Shown piece by piece: positions 42,732 to 51,866 of a stretch of DNA of 64,000 nucleotides. Below the pieces are notes generated by a model, which did not search any database, was not told where the DNA came from, and was given only the letters and a program-made list of their open reading frames with translations. Every line of letters begins with the position of its first letter. Position 1 is the first letter of the stretch. The translations under genes and the position numbers were made by a program. This stretch comes from Thermovenabulum sp049723235 (lineage in GTDB: Bacteria > Bacillota > Thermosediminibacteria > Thermosediminibacterales > Thermosediminibacteraceae), in contig NZ_JBNARB010000002.1 of NCBI RefSeq assembly GCF_049723235.1, forward strand, positions 124,001 to 188,000. The letters are read 5' to 3'.

Positions 42732-42971
42732 ATGAGAGTGACCTCATCAGAATTTAAAATGCGAGCGGGTAAGTATTTGAAACTCGTCGAAAAAGAACCT
42801 ATTATAATCACCAAAAATGGTAAAGAAATAGCCAAACTCGTCCCAATAAATCAAAAAAATAAAAATAAAACCGATTTTTTATATGGACTTCTAAAAAATT
42901 ACAAAGAAAAAGATTATACTTTGAAGCAGATCCGAAATGAAAGGATAAAAAAATATGAAAATAATGATTGA
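42732..42971 (+). CDS. Phd/YefM-family antitoxin
   Basis: Protein of 79 residues. The N-terminal half has the Phd fold signature TSSEFKMRAGKYLKLVEKEP and ITKNGKEIAKLVP; the basic C-terminal tail would wrap the toxin. It neutralises the PIN toxin and represses the operon. ATG at 42732 lies eight bases after AGGAGG; a TTG three bases earlier is also in frame. It overlaps the toxin gene by 17 bases. Confidence 0.88.
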   Translation: MRVTSSEFKMRAGKYLKLVEKEPIIITKNGKEIAKLVPINQKNKNKTDFLYGLLKNYKEKDYTLKQIRNERIKKYENND

Positions 42972-43359
42972 CACAAATGTAGTCCTCGACCTTCTGCTAA
43001 AAAGAAAACCTTTTGATGAGGCAGCTTATAAAATTTTTAAATTATCTGAAGAAGAAAAAATAGAGGCTTTCATAGCCTCTTTTGCCATTACCGATATTTA
43101 TTATTTTATAAGAAAAGAACTCTCTCATGAAATTTGTATAGAAGCTATAACTACCTTAATGGAAATTGCAAAGCCGGTTAGCATCGCAAAAAAAGACATA
43201 GAAAAAGCGCTTAGATTTTCAGAATTCAACGATTTTGAAGATGCGCTCCAGTTACAGTGTGCAAAAAAAATAAAAGCTGATTATATAGTAACAAGAGACG
43301 AAAGATTTTTAAAACTAACTAATAAAGCAATTACTCCTGATGAGTTTTTAAGACTCTAG
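42955..43359 (+). CDS. PIN-domain RNase toxin (VapC-like)
   Basis: Protein of 134 residues. The acidic PIN residues are seen: Asp in MIDTNVVLDLLL, Glu in the ITDIYYFIRKEL helix region, and Asp in FNDFEDALQLQCAKKIKAD with TRDERF near the end. It probably cuts RNA when free of the antitoxin. A fragment of the same gene (78 of 80 bases) lies at 36625-36704, so a second locus once existed. Confidence 0.9.
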   Translation: MKIMIDTNVVLDLLLKRKPFDEAAYKIFKLSEEEKIEAFIASFAITDIYYFIRKELSHEICIEAITTLMEIAKPVSIAKKDIEKALRFSEFNDFEDALQLQCAKKIKADYIVTRDERFLKLTNKAITPDEFLRL

Positions 43360-43361
43360 GA

Positions 43362-43390
43362 AAAATAGCCCGCTTTAAAAGCGGGCTTTT
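43362..43390. terminator. Bidirectional terminator between the PIN toxin and galU
   Basis: Arms AGCCCGCTTT and AAAGCGGGCT with A/T runs on both sides, serving the plus-strand toxin gene and the minus-strand galU gene that converge here. Confidence 0.85.
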
Positions 43391-44255
43391 ACTTTCCAAG
43401 CAGATTGATCAAATAATCCCTGAATATTCCGTTTAAATCCTCCCTTTTTAACGCAAACTCCACCGTTGCCGCAAGGTATCCCATCTTGTCCCCCACATCA
43501 TATCTTTTCCCTTCAAAATTGTAAGCGTACATCACTTCATAGTCCAAAAGCCCTTTTAGGGCATCGGTGAGCTGTATCTCCCCGCCCCTGCCTGGCCTGG
43601 TATTTTCGAGGATCTCGAAAATCCTGGGTGTTATTATATACCTTCCTAGTATCGCAAGGTTTGACGGCGCATCCTCAACGGAGGGCTTTTCCACCAAGTT
43701 TTCCACCTTATAAATCCTTTCATCTATGGGCTTTGCATCTATTATCCCGTATTTTGTAACATCCTCCCTTTTTACCTCCTGCACCCCTATAATACTGCAG
43801 TTATATTTTTCATAGACCTTTATCATCTGCTTTAATACGGGCACTTCTGAATCTATCACATCATCACCCAAAAGCACCGCAAAGGGTTCATTTCCCACAA
43901 ACGTTTTTGCACAGTAAACCGCATGCCCGAGCCCCCTCGGCTCCTTTTGCCTTATGTAGTGGATATCCGCAAGGTTTGATATATCCTCAATGAGTTTTAA
44001 AAGCTCGCCGTTTCCCTTTTTCTTGAGCTCAAGCTCCAGCTCCACATTCCTGTCAAAGTGGTCCTCAATAGCCCTTTTATTCCTGCCTGTGATTATAAGT
44101 ATTTCCTCTATGCCCGACTTTACCGCTTCCTCCACAATATACTGTATCGTGGGCTTGTCTATGATAGGAAGCATTTCTTTAGGTTGAGCCTTGGTTGCAG
44201 GCAAAAACCTCGTCCCAAGCCCCGCAGCGGGAATAACCGCTTTTTTTATCTTCAC
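43389..44255 (-). CDS. galU: UTP--glucose-1-phosphate uridylyltransferase
   Basis: Makes UDP-glucose from UTP and glucose-1-phosphate, feeding Ugd upstream in the operon. The 288-residue product shows the nucleotide-binding start KKAVIPAAGLGTRFLPATKA, PKEMLPIIDKPTIQYIVEEA, and GEIQLTDAL; the length is normal. An open frame extends to 44393, but GTG at 44255 after GGTGAGGGGG gives the proper N-terminus, and the upstream part overlaps murJ. The true start overlaps the murJ stop by four bases. Last gene of the surface glycan operon. Confidence 0.95.
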   Translation of the reverse strand: MKIKKAVIPAAGLGTRFLPATKAQPKEMLPIIDKPTIQYIVEEAVKSGIEEILIITGRNKRAIEDHFDRNVELELELKKKGNGELLKLIEDISNLADIHYIRQKEPRGLGHAVYCAKTFVGNEPFAVLLGDDVIDSEVPVLKQMIKVYEKYNCSIIGVQEVKREDVTKYGIIDAKPIDERIYKVENLVEKPSVEDAPSNLAILGRYIITPRIFEILENTRPGRGGEIQLTDALKGLLDYEVMYAYNFEGKRYDVGDKMGYLAATVEFALKREDLNGIFRDYLINLLGK

Positions 44256-45766
44256 GAAAAATACCCCCTCACCTTTGATAAAATAAAATCTACCTCTTTT
44301 ATCCTCATAAAAAGGATAATTATAAAATACACAGCCGCCCCAACAAAAATGGCAGATAAAAGCGAAAAAACCCCTCCGAGTATACTGTAACATTTAACAT
44401 AAAATAACTTTGCAACTGCCCCCATCACCAACGAAGCAGTAACTACTTTTAAAAAGGTAAATACCATATCCTTCATTCCATAAGAGCCTATCTTCTTTTT
44501 TAAACTCAAAAACAAAAGTCCGGTGCAAAAAAGGTTGGAAATACTCGTAGCAAGGGCTATACCGCTTATCCCCATAAACTTAGAAAGGGTAATGTTTAAT
44601 ATTATATTCAAAACCACCGCATACACCGAATTTATCATCGGGGTCCTGGTATCCTGCAGGGAATAAAAAGCCCTTGAAAGAATAGTCCTTGCCCCTACCC
44701 CGGTCATCCCCAAAGAGTAAAAAAGAAGCGCTCCGGAGGTTAAAACCAAAGCCCTATTATCAAAGGCTCCCCTGCCGTAGACAAGCTTTGTTATGGGAAC
44801 GGAAAAAATAAAAAGCCCGACGGTAGCAGGTACGAGGAAAACATTTATCAAATTTATATTCTCCCCTATAACCCTCTTAAATCCTTTTATATCCTCCGAT
44901 GCCACCATCTTAGTAATCAAAGGGTACATTACGGTAGAAAGGGAATTTACAAAAATATCCTGTATAAAGCCGTTCAACCTGTTTGCATAATTTAAAGCAG
45001 ATATACCGCCCACCACTATCCCCGATGCAATGGTCCTGTCTATTAAAACATTCAGCTGGCTTACCGATGTGCCGAGCATAACGGGTATAGAAAGGCTTAT
45101 TATCTTTTTTAAATATTCATCCTTAAAATCCAAAAAAAATCTATAAAAAAAACCCTTTTTCAAAGAAAAAATAAAGACCAGAAGAAACTGAGAAGCAATG
45201 GCAATAACGCTTCCGAAAGATAGTATATATAAATAATTCAATTTTTTACTCAAAAATATGGATAAGATAACCAATATACTGTATGGAAAACCAACAAGGG
45301 CAGGGATTACAAAATTCCCTTTAATCTGCAAAAAACTGCTGAAAATATATGTAAGCCCGGTAAAATAAACTCCGAATACCGCTATCTTCGTGAAAGCAAC
45401 TGCCATTTTAAAAGTTTCCTCTTTAAAACCCGAAGCAAAAAGCCTTACCACCGGTGCGGTAAAGGATAAAACAAATAATGCTAAAATTGTTGCAATTAAT
45501 ATAACAAAATTTACAATGTTATTCGTAAACCTTAAGGCTTCCCTTTCGCCTTTTTCTTTTGCAATACTTCCCATCAAAGGAATATAACTTGTCCCAAGGG
45601 CACCACTCAAAAAAGAAAAAACCACCGCAGGGATGGTTAGGGATATCAAATAAGCATCACTTATGTTTGACGCCCCGTAAAAATACGAAAGCACCGTTTC
45701 CCTTGCAAAACCCATAAACTTTGATGTTATAGATATTATAATTAATATAAATGCTGTTTTTTGCAA
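44252..45766 (-). CDS. murJ: MurJ/MviN-type lipid flippase
   Basis: Polytopic membrane protein of about 504 residues and some fourteen segments, of the MOP flippase superfamily. Seen: SKFMGFARETVLSYFYGAS at the N-terminus, typical of MurJ, and TILSRAFYSLQDTRTPM in the middle. It moves lipid-linked cell-wall or glycan precursors across the membrane; in this operon it may serve as the flippase for the polysaccharide unit, as no separate Wzx is seen. TTG at 45766, seven bases after GAGGTG, is preferred to an upstream ATG at 45799. Confidence 0.9.
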   Translation of the reverse strand: MQKTAFILIIISITSKFMGFARETVLSYFYGASNISDAYLISLTIPAVVFSFLSGALGTSYIPLMGSIAKEKGEREALRFTNNIVNFVILIATILALFVLSFTAPVVRLFASGFKEETFKMAVAFTKIAVFGVYFTGLTYIFSSFLQIKGNFVIPALVGFPYSILVILSIFLSKKLNYLYILSFGSVIAIASQFLLVFIFSLKKGFFYRFFLDFKDEYLKKIISLSIPVMLGTSVSQLNVLIDRTIASGIVVGGISALNYANRLNGFIQDIFVNSLSTVMYPLITKMVASEDIKGFKRVIGENINLINVFLVPATVGLFIFSVPITKLVYGRGAFDNRALVLTSGALLFYSLGMTGVGARTILSRAFYSLQDTRTPMINSVYAVVLNIILNITLSKFMGISGIALATSISNLFCTGLLFLSLKKKIGSYGMKDMVFTFLKVVTASLVMGAVAKLFYVKCYSILGGVFSLLSAIFVGAAVYFIIILFMRIKEVDFILSKVRGYFS

Positions 45767-45867
45767 TGGTAGACACCTCGAATGTTTATTTAAATACATT
45801 TTCTATAGTAAATACTTAATTAATTAATTTACAACTACTTCTCGCTTAATATATTGTTTAAAAATAT

Positions 45868-45893
45868 ATTTTTTTATCTTAGATAAAAAATAT
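45868..45893. other. AT-only palindrome between murJ and a glycosyltransferase gene
   Basis: TTTTTTATCTTAGATAAAAA is a dyad in a 120-base gene-free gap. It may be a weak terminator or a protein site; the flanks are nearly pure A/T. Confidence 0.3.
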
Positions 45894-45918
45894 AAAATTT
45901 AATTTTCTCATTAACAAT

Positions 45919-47034
45919 CTAAATTAACGACATTGTCTTTAAAATAATATTATTAACCGTATTTACATCATATTTCATTTCCGCAATTTTCCTACTTTCT
46001 TTTCCCATTGAAATTATTAAATCAGGGTTTTGAATAAATTTTTCCATTGCTCTTGCAAGTGAGTATGGGTCTTTTGTAGGAACTAAAAAACCATTAACTC
46101 CTTCTTTTACTGTTTCCTTGCATCCTGGTGCATTCGTAGTAATTATAGGCCTTCCCATAGCCATAGCCTCGAGAATAGAACGCGGTGTACCCTCTCTATA
46201 ATAAGATGGCAAAACGTATACACTTGAATTTGCAATATATGGCCTAACATCTTCTGTTTCTCCTAAATATTCTATAATACCTTCAGAAATCCATTTTTCA
46301 ACATCATTTTTTTTAATAGCCGCTGGATTACTATCGAAAGGCCCAAGTAGTTTAAAAGAAACTTCTGGATGACGAGATTTGAGCTTTCGAGCAGCTTCTA
46401 CATATACTCCAATTCCTTTATCCCATATCAATCTGGCAATAAGTAAAAAAGATAAAGGTTTAATTGGTGGGCTCACGTAATAAAACCTATCTATGTTTAC
46501 TCCTGAACCATTTATCAACACAGCTTGTGTACGATTGTCTAATATTTTCTCGCTTCTAAAAAATTCCATATCGTCAGGATTTTGGAAAAATACAGCTTTA
46601 TTATTTTTCAAAGCTTCTTTGTATAAGATTTTTACAACTTTCTTTAAAATACCCTCTTTTCCTTTGTCTCTTGTAAACACATAACCTAATCCAGTAATCA
46701 TTGAATAGACTGCCTCAACCTTTAAAATTCTTGCGGCAAGAGAACCGTAAATTACAGGTTTAATTGCATATGATAAAACAATATCAGGTTCAATTTTATT
46801 AATTACTTTTATCAAACTTAATAATGTCTTTAAATCTTTAGCGGGATTACCTCCAGTTCGATCTAAGGGTATTTGAATAAACTCTGCTCCCAGTTTCTTC
46901 AATTCATTTTCATAACCTTTTTCCGGCCCTAAAGCAATTACATCATGCCCAAGCTTTGATATAGATTTAATTAAATCCCCTCTAAAATTTATCAAAGATT
47001 TAGTATAATGGGATACTACTATAATTTTTGCCAA
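45919..47034 (-). CDS. Glycosyltransferase family 4
   Basis: GT-B fold enzyme of about 371 residues. Seen: AKIIVVSHYTKSLINFRG at the start, LIARLIWDKGIGVYVEAAR opening the C-terminal domain, and the EX7E-type stretch YREGTPRSILEAMAMGRPII. It adds one sugar to the lipid-linked unit. TTG at 47034, preceded by GGGAGGGGGG, gives the natural N-terminus; the ATG at 47076 adds 14 residues with no homology pattern. Donor and acceptor unknown. Confidence 0.88.
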   Translation of the reverse strand: MAKIIVVSHYTKSLINFRGDLIKSISKLGHDVIALGPEKGYENELKKLGAEFIQIPLDRTGGNPAKDLKTLLSLIKVINKIEPDIVLSYAIKPVIYGSLAARILKVEAVYSMITGLGYVFTRDKGKEGILKKVVKILYKEALKNNKAVFFQNPDDMEFFRSEKILDNRTQAVLINGSGVNIDRFYYVSPPIKPLSFLLIARLIWDKGIGVYVEAARKLKSRHPEVSFKLLGPFDSNPAAIKKNDVEKWISEGIIEYLGETEDVRPYIANSSVYVLPSYYREGTPRSILEAMAMGRPIITTNAPGCKETVKEGVNGFLVPTKDPYSLARAMEKFIQNPDLIISMGKESRKIAEMKYDVNTVNNIILKTMSLI

Positions 47035-47129
47035 ATAGAAATCCCCCCTCCCTACAAGACATATAAAATTTATCATGTGTAAATCGAAGGACCAAGAAGA
47101 TTTAGTAAAGATCCTTCCGAAAATAACTA

Positions 47130-48434
47130 CTAATAAGGTTCTTCCTTCTTAATAAATTGCTGGACAATTTCTGAAAACTTTTGAGTAATTCGAGACCATG
47201 CATATGGCGAGTCATATCCTATACCTTTTAATCTTGAGATCACTCTATGCCTAGATAATACACTCCGCAGAGCTTTTAAAATCTGTTTTTCATCATTCAT
47301 AACTATTATAGAATCCTCTGTACTTAATGTAATTTTCACAGTGGGATCTGCTTCAAATAGCTTTATCATAAAAATCGGGCGTCCTGATCCTAAATATTGG
47401 TAGATTTTACCAGGTATTTGCACACCACCTCTGTTGCCAAAAAGCAACAGAAAATCTGCTGCCTTCATCCATGCGATGCTCTCCCGGACAGGTACCCAGG
47501 GGATAAATTTAATTACATCTTTAGCTGGCAATGTTAACATATATGCTTTAATAGAGTCTTCCACCTCACCCACAAAGTACACCTTTATTTTATTGCGGAC
47601 ATTAGGATCATCTTGCAAGAGAATTGAAAGGGCATTTACAAAAGCTTTAGGATCTCGAGCCTCTGAATAAAGTCTTCCTGTATGGACGAACCAAACTAGT
47701 TCTTCTTCTGCTGCTGGGCGTGGTTTAGGTGAAATATTTTCAAAGTCTTCAGGATCAAAACCCATAGGTAAGACTTCTATTCTTGATGATAAAAAAGGAA
47801 ATAAACTTAAATAAAGTTCCTTGGTGGCGTCTGTAGTAACTGTTACTATATCACACAAATGAAGGAGCACACGTTCTAGTTGATAATCTATCCATTTGCG
47901 CCATACTGGTCGCGGAAGCTCACTTATAGGGCTTCCAGACCAAGGATCACCATAATCAGCAACCCAGCATATTTTAGGATAGCATCGTTTAAGCAATGCT
48001 CCTACTATATGAATTGAAAACGGGTATCCAAATGTCAGCAGCACATCTGGAGCAAAGCTTTTAATTTGATGAACCCCTTCACGAAAAAAATTTAGGATGC
48101 TATCTATATGAGGATCTGGAATCAATAGAGACAAAAAGAGATTGTTTTTAGCATTTTCTTTAATTTTACATTTTTCTTCATAGCTTCCAGCTTTTTGCCT
48201 TAGAATCCATTTTCGCAGAGGTCCAGGTGAAACACGCTTAACTTCAACTTCTAAAGGTACTTTTTCACTCAATGAAACATCAGGAGGCGAAAAAACAGTT
48301 AGAGTATTTGTATCATAAGTTATAACGTTAACTTTATGTCCTTGCCGCTTAAGATATTTAACAAAATTAACTGGCCGAATAGCAGAAGAAGCCCCTCTAG
48401 GTGCAAAATTAGCAGTGATAATGAGGATTTTCAT
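47130..48434 (-). CDS. Glycosyltransferase, GT4-like
   Basis: Protein of 434 residues with GT-B features: ITANFAPRGASSAIRPVNF at the N-terminus, VADYGDPWSG, and a C-terminal donor domain with HTGRLYSEARDP and GRPIFMIKL. The EX7E motif is not obvious, so the family assignment within GT-B is tentative. It overlaps the GT2 gene upstream by 26 bases. Codon use leans less to AGA/AGG arginine than in the flanking genes. Confidence 0.8.
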   Translation of the reverse strand: MKILIITANFAPRGASSAIRPVNFVKYLKRQGHKVNVITYDTNTLTVFSPPDVSLSEKVPLEVEVKRVSPGPLRKWILRQKAGSYEEKCKIKENAKNNLFLSLLIPDPHIDSILNFFREGVHQIKSFAPDVLLTFGYPFSIHIVGALLKRCYPKICWVADYGDPWSGSPISELPRPVWRKWIDYQLERVLLHLCDIVTVTTDATKELYLSLFPFLSSRIEVLPMGFDPEDFENISPKPRPAAEEELVWFVHTGRLYSEARDPKAFVNALSILLQDDPNVRNKIKVYFVGEVEDSIKAYMLTLPAKDVIKFIPWVPVRESIAWMKAADFLLLFGNRGGVQIPGKIYQYLGSGRPIFMIKLFEADPTVKITLSTEDSIIVMNDEKQILKALRSVLSRHRVISRLKGIGYDSPYAWSRITQKFSEIVQQFIKKEEPY

Positions 48435-49347
48435 GCTTTGCCTCCTTTAAAAATAGTTTAACAACGAGACCCCAAATAAATCCAAAAAACCTTGATGCCT
48501 GAATGCAAAAAGCAATTGTATAAGCTAATGGCAAGTTAGTAATCTTTATAACTTTGCGGCGGATTATCCAAATAAAAGGGTATAAAAAAATTGGTAAAAG
48601 TAACCACCATTCCAAAATTAGGGATGAAAAGATCGCGGTCCAGTATATACCCTGGAGCACAAGGTGAGAACTTGAGAAACGCGCGGCTAGTCCATCCCCA
48701 AAAGCATAGCGAAAATGCTGCTTGATTGCAGCTCGAAAACTAGAACGTACCTCCCAATAAACTACTGCATCAGCTACTACTACATATCGTGCACCTGTTT
48801 TAAGACATAAGCAATCAAATAGTGTATCTTCCCCCCACGGAAGCCATTCAGGATAACCACCAACTCGCTGCCAAAGTGTTTTAGTGAAAGCTACCGAGCG
48901 ACTAGATGGTAAAAAATTAGGTGTTGGATGAGTAGATGTAGTTAGACTAGCTAGCACTTCCTGGAAGCGAGAATGAGCCACAGGTCGATAAAATCCACCT
49001 ACAAAATCCGCTCGGCCTGCCTCTAATGGCTCTACTAGTCGTTCAATCCATTTAGGATCCAAACGGCATCCAGCATCAGTAACAACTATATAAGGTCCTT
49101 TAGCTATTGAAATGGCCTCGTTACGACCGCGAGCGATGTTTGCTCCTAGCAGTACTTTTATCACTATGCGAATACCAGCCCACATTAACAATTCTGAATA
49201 CTCGCGTATTAAATCTACTGTCCTGTCGGTAGAACCCCCGTCTACAATCACTAGTTCATCCGGCTTCCTTGTCTGCATAAGAATATCTTTAAGCAAAAGA
49301 GTAATTGTTTGCTCTTCATTTAATGTAGTTAAAATCAAACTAACCAT
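48409..49347 (-). CDS. Glycosyltransferase family 2 with C-terminal membrane segments
   Basis: Membrane-associated GT-A enzyme of 312 residues. Seen: SLILTTLNEEQTITLLLKDI, VDGGSTDRT, nucleotide-binding ARGRNEAI, and the metal-binding region TDAGCRLDP in place of DxD; the final 90 residues hold two or three hydrophobic segments. It transfers a sugar to a lipid carrier or growing glycan. Arginine codons CGC and CGT (for example in ARGRNEA) differ from the AGA/AGG habit of other genes here, suggesting transfer. Eight-base overlap with the polymerase gene. Confidence 0.88.
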   Translation of the reverse strand: MVSLILTTLNEEQTITLLLKDILMQTRKPDELVIVDGGSTDRTVDLIREYSELLMWAGIRIVIKVLLGANIARGRNEAISIAKGPYIVVTDAGCRLDPKWIERLVEPLEAGRADFVGGFYRPVAHSRFQEVLASLTTSTHPTPNFLPSSRSVAFTKTLWQRVGGYPEWLPWGEDTLFDCLCLKTGARYVVVADAVVYWEVRSSFRAAIKQHFRYAFGDGLAARFSSSHLVLQGIYWTAIFSSLILEWWLLLPIFLYPFIWIIRRKVIKITNLPLAYTIAFCIQASRFFGFIWGLVVKLFLKEAKHENPHYHC

Positions 49348-50785
49348 AAGTCCTCCGCAATGTCCTCCTCAATTTAAAATTATTATAAAGCCATATAAAC
49401 ATTTTAGTAATAAGACTAAATATCCAAATAACTAATGCAGATTGTTGTATTGCCACTAATGGAACTGCTGCATTCTGTTCAAGACCCAGCAGTAACCGTA
49501 CATAAACGGATGCTAAAAAAAAGAAACCCCAGTTACCCAAGCTAAATCCTAAACGATAAATCAAAAATACTACTAAGATCCAAATAATCTGAATAATCAG
49601 GACTCCCAATATCCCAAAATTCATCATAGCATCACCCCACAACGTAATAGCCCCTTCTGACCGGGTGTTGTATGTCCATCCTAGTACTGTACGACCATAC
49701 CAATTCCCAACTGACACCTGTGGTTTTTCAGGCCATACTGCTCTTGGAATCCACCAGAAAAAAATCGGTAGATAGCTTCTACCATACCACTTCTCTTGTA
49801 AAAGTGTAGGTTGTTCTAATAAAGCTCCGTAATAATAAGCCCAGTTCAACCGATCGAGCACATTATCAAAAATTTCTCCTAAATTACTAACTAAGTTAGT
49901 AATTATATTTTCATCTTCTAGAGTTGATTTAAATGCTACAATAATTAACTGAAATGAAAGCCCTTTCCCTAAACTATATTTCTGCACTACAATACGATAA
50001 TCTTTTACCATTTGAAAAAATAGAATCATTAAAAATAATAGGCTGATTATTATTATTAAAGATTTCCATCCAACACGATATTTACTTTTATAAAAGTAAA
50101 TAAATATTATTGGTAGTAACACATAAAATATAGCAGCTTTAGACCCAGATATTAGCATCCATACAATTTCTCCTATTATCATAATAAAAACTATCAAATT
50201 AGGCTTTCGTCTACTACTAAATATAGCATATCCAATCAATGCTAATAAGCCAATATTATTTAGCTGGCCTATAATATTGCTAAAAGTTGTAATCATCAGC
50301 TGCGTAGCAAAGAAAGTACCATAAAATAAACCAGATGACAATGAATAAACACGAAATAGCCAACCCATAAAATATATAACTACAAAAAAGTAAGAAGATA
50401 CTGGTGCGCGATTTCGAGTGAAATCGATTACTGGAATATTCATAACTTTTGGAATAAAATATGCCACAATATCCATTGTTATAAAGAATGAAAGTACAGT
50501 GAGCAAAATAGTAACATAAGTTTCTTCTGAAAAGTTGATCCCCTTTATAAGTGATCTAGGTATCTGTAATACCATAGTTACCATTAGTACCAAACGATAA
50601 GCAATATAGGGATTAAATGGGTTGCAAAATATATTATGCCGACCTAAAAAAGAAGTAAATATTAAATATATAGATACAAAGAGATAAAGAAAGCGAATAG
50701 TTAAACTGCCTGGAGTAACTAAAGTAATTATTATGCTTCCGTTTAAGCAAATAAATAAAAATAGAATTCTATCATAAACATTCAT
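49340..50785 (-). CDS. Wzy-like oligosaccharide repeat-unit polymerase
   Basis: Membrane protein of 481 residues with about eleven or twelve segments and one long extracytoplasmic loop (about 300-390) containing a WWIPRAVWPEKPQVS stretch. This layout is typical of O-antigen/capsule polymerases that join repeat units outside the membrane; their sequences vary greatly. The position among glycosyltransferases and a flippase supports the call. GGAGA precedes the ATG. Confidence 0.75.
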   Translation of the reverse strand: MNVYDRILFLFICLNGSIIITLVTPGSLTIRFLYLFVSIYLIFTSFLGRHNIFCNPFNPYIAYRLVLMVTMVLQIPRSLIKGINFSEETYVTILLTVLSFFITMDIVAYFIPKVMNIPVIDFTRNRAPVSSYFFVVIYFMGWLFRVYSLSSGLFYGTFFATQLMITTFSNIIGQLNNIGLLALIGYAIFSSRRKPNLIVFIMIIGEIVWMLISGSKAAIFYVLLPIIFIYFYKSKYRVGWKSLIIIISLLFLMILFFQMVKDYRIVVQKYSLGKGLSFQLIIVAFKSTLEDENIITNLVSNLGEIFDNVLDRLNWAYYYGALLEQPTLLQEKWYGRSYLPIFFWWIPRAVWPEKPQVSVGNWYGRTVLGWTYNTRSEGAITLWGDAMMNFGILGVLIIQIIWILVVFLIYRLGFSLGNWGFFFLASVYVRLLLGLEQNAAVPLVAIQQSALVIWIFSLITKMFIWLYNNFKLRRTLRRTYG

Positions 50786-50894
50786 ATTTCTTTGTCTCCT
50801 TATTATAAAAAAACTATGTCTTTTTCATTCTATCTCGGTAATTAACAAAATTGAGAGATTAGAATTACGATTGATCTCCAAATCTTTGAACATT

Positions 50895-51866
50895 TTAAAC
50901 TAAAAATTTTTTATGATTCATATGATTATTAAACCATTCTATAAACCTTCGGATCCCTTCTTTATAGGATATATTTGGAATAAAACCTAAAATTTCTTTA
51001 GCCTTCTCCACATCTGCCCATGTCTGCGGAACATCTCCCGGCTGTGGAGATAAAAATTCCAGCTTTGCTTTAATTTCAAGAGCTTCTTCTAATGCTTTTA
51101 CCATCTCCAACAGACTTATCGTATGGTTGTTTCCCAGATTTATAACTTCGTATATTGTCCTATCATAATCCATTGCAGATCTTATACCCCGAATTATATC
51201 ATCAATATAAGTATAATCCCTCCTGCTTGACCCATCTCCATATATGGGAATGGGTTCGCCTTCTATTATTTTCCTTGCAAATTTATGTATCGCCAAATCC
51301 GGGCGCTGGCGTGGGCCATATACTGTGAAAAACCTGACAGCGATAAAACGAATACCATACAAATGACTGTAAACATGGCCCATAAGTTCGCCACTTACTT
51401 TGGTACTGGCATATGGGCTTATGGGCATCAGCACATGGTCGTCTTCCTTCCATGGTACATTTGGATTTATACCATAAACGCTACTAGACGAACCAAATAT
51501 AAACTGCTTTACCCCCAAGTTCTTTGCAAGTTCCAACAAGTTCTGTGTACCCTTAACATTTACTTCCTGATAAGTTATAGGATCTTCAATTGACGGTCTT
51601 ACACCTGCTTTAGCAGCAAGATGTACTATTACATCATAATCTCCAGTTAATTTTTCCTTTAAAGCATCAAAATCCCTTATATCAATTTCGATTAAAGTAT
51701 AATTATTATAATCGAAATGCCCCTTTATATTTTCTTCTTTTATTGTCCTATCGTAGAAGTTATCGAAGTTGTCTATATTTGTTACTTTCCATCCTTCAGC
51801 AAGCAGCTTATCAATAAGGTGGCTTCCTATGAAGCCAGCTCCTCCTGTAACCAGTGCATGTTTCAC
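50895..51866 (-). CDS. NAD-dependent nucleotide-sugar epimerase (UDP-glucuronate 4-epimerase-like)
   Basis: Extended short-chain dehydrogenase of 323 residues. Seen: GGAGFIGSHLIDKLL, the SSSSVYG and YASTK catalytic Ser-Tyr-Lys set, and RFFTVYGPRQRPDLAI followed by RRDYTYIDDI, common in UDP-glucuronate and UDP-GlcNAc 4-epimerases. It overlaps ugd by four bases, so UDP-glucuronate made by Ugd is the natural substrate and UDP-galacturonate the product. A UDP-glucose 4-epimerase role is possible. Confidence 0.88.
   Translation of the reverse strand: MKHALVTGGAGFIGSHLIDKLLAEGWKVTNIDNFDNFYDRTIKEENIKGHFDYNNYTLIEIDIRDFDALKEKLTGDYDVIVHLAAKAGVRPSIEDPITYQEVNVKGTQNLLELAKNLGVKQFIFGSSSSVYGINPNVPWKEDDHVLMPISPYASTKVSGELMGHVYSHLYGIRFIAVRFFTVYGPRQRPDLAIHKFARKIIEGEPIPIYGDGSSRRDYTYIDDIIRGIRSAMDYDRTIYEVINLGNNHTISLLEMVKALEEALEIKAKLEFLSPQPGDVPQTWADVEKAKEILGFIPNISYKEGIRRFIEWFNNHMNHKKFLV

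Noticed and set aside
34908..42736. CRISPR array or cas genes in the repeat-rich accessory zone
   Set aside because: The repeats are few, of unequal length, irregularly spaced and derive from gene fragments; no spacer pattern and no Cas protein was seen.
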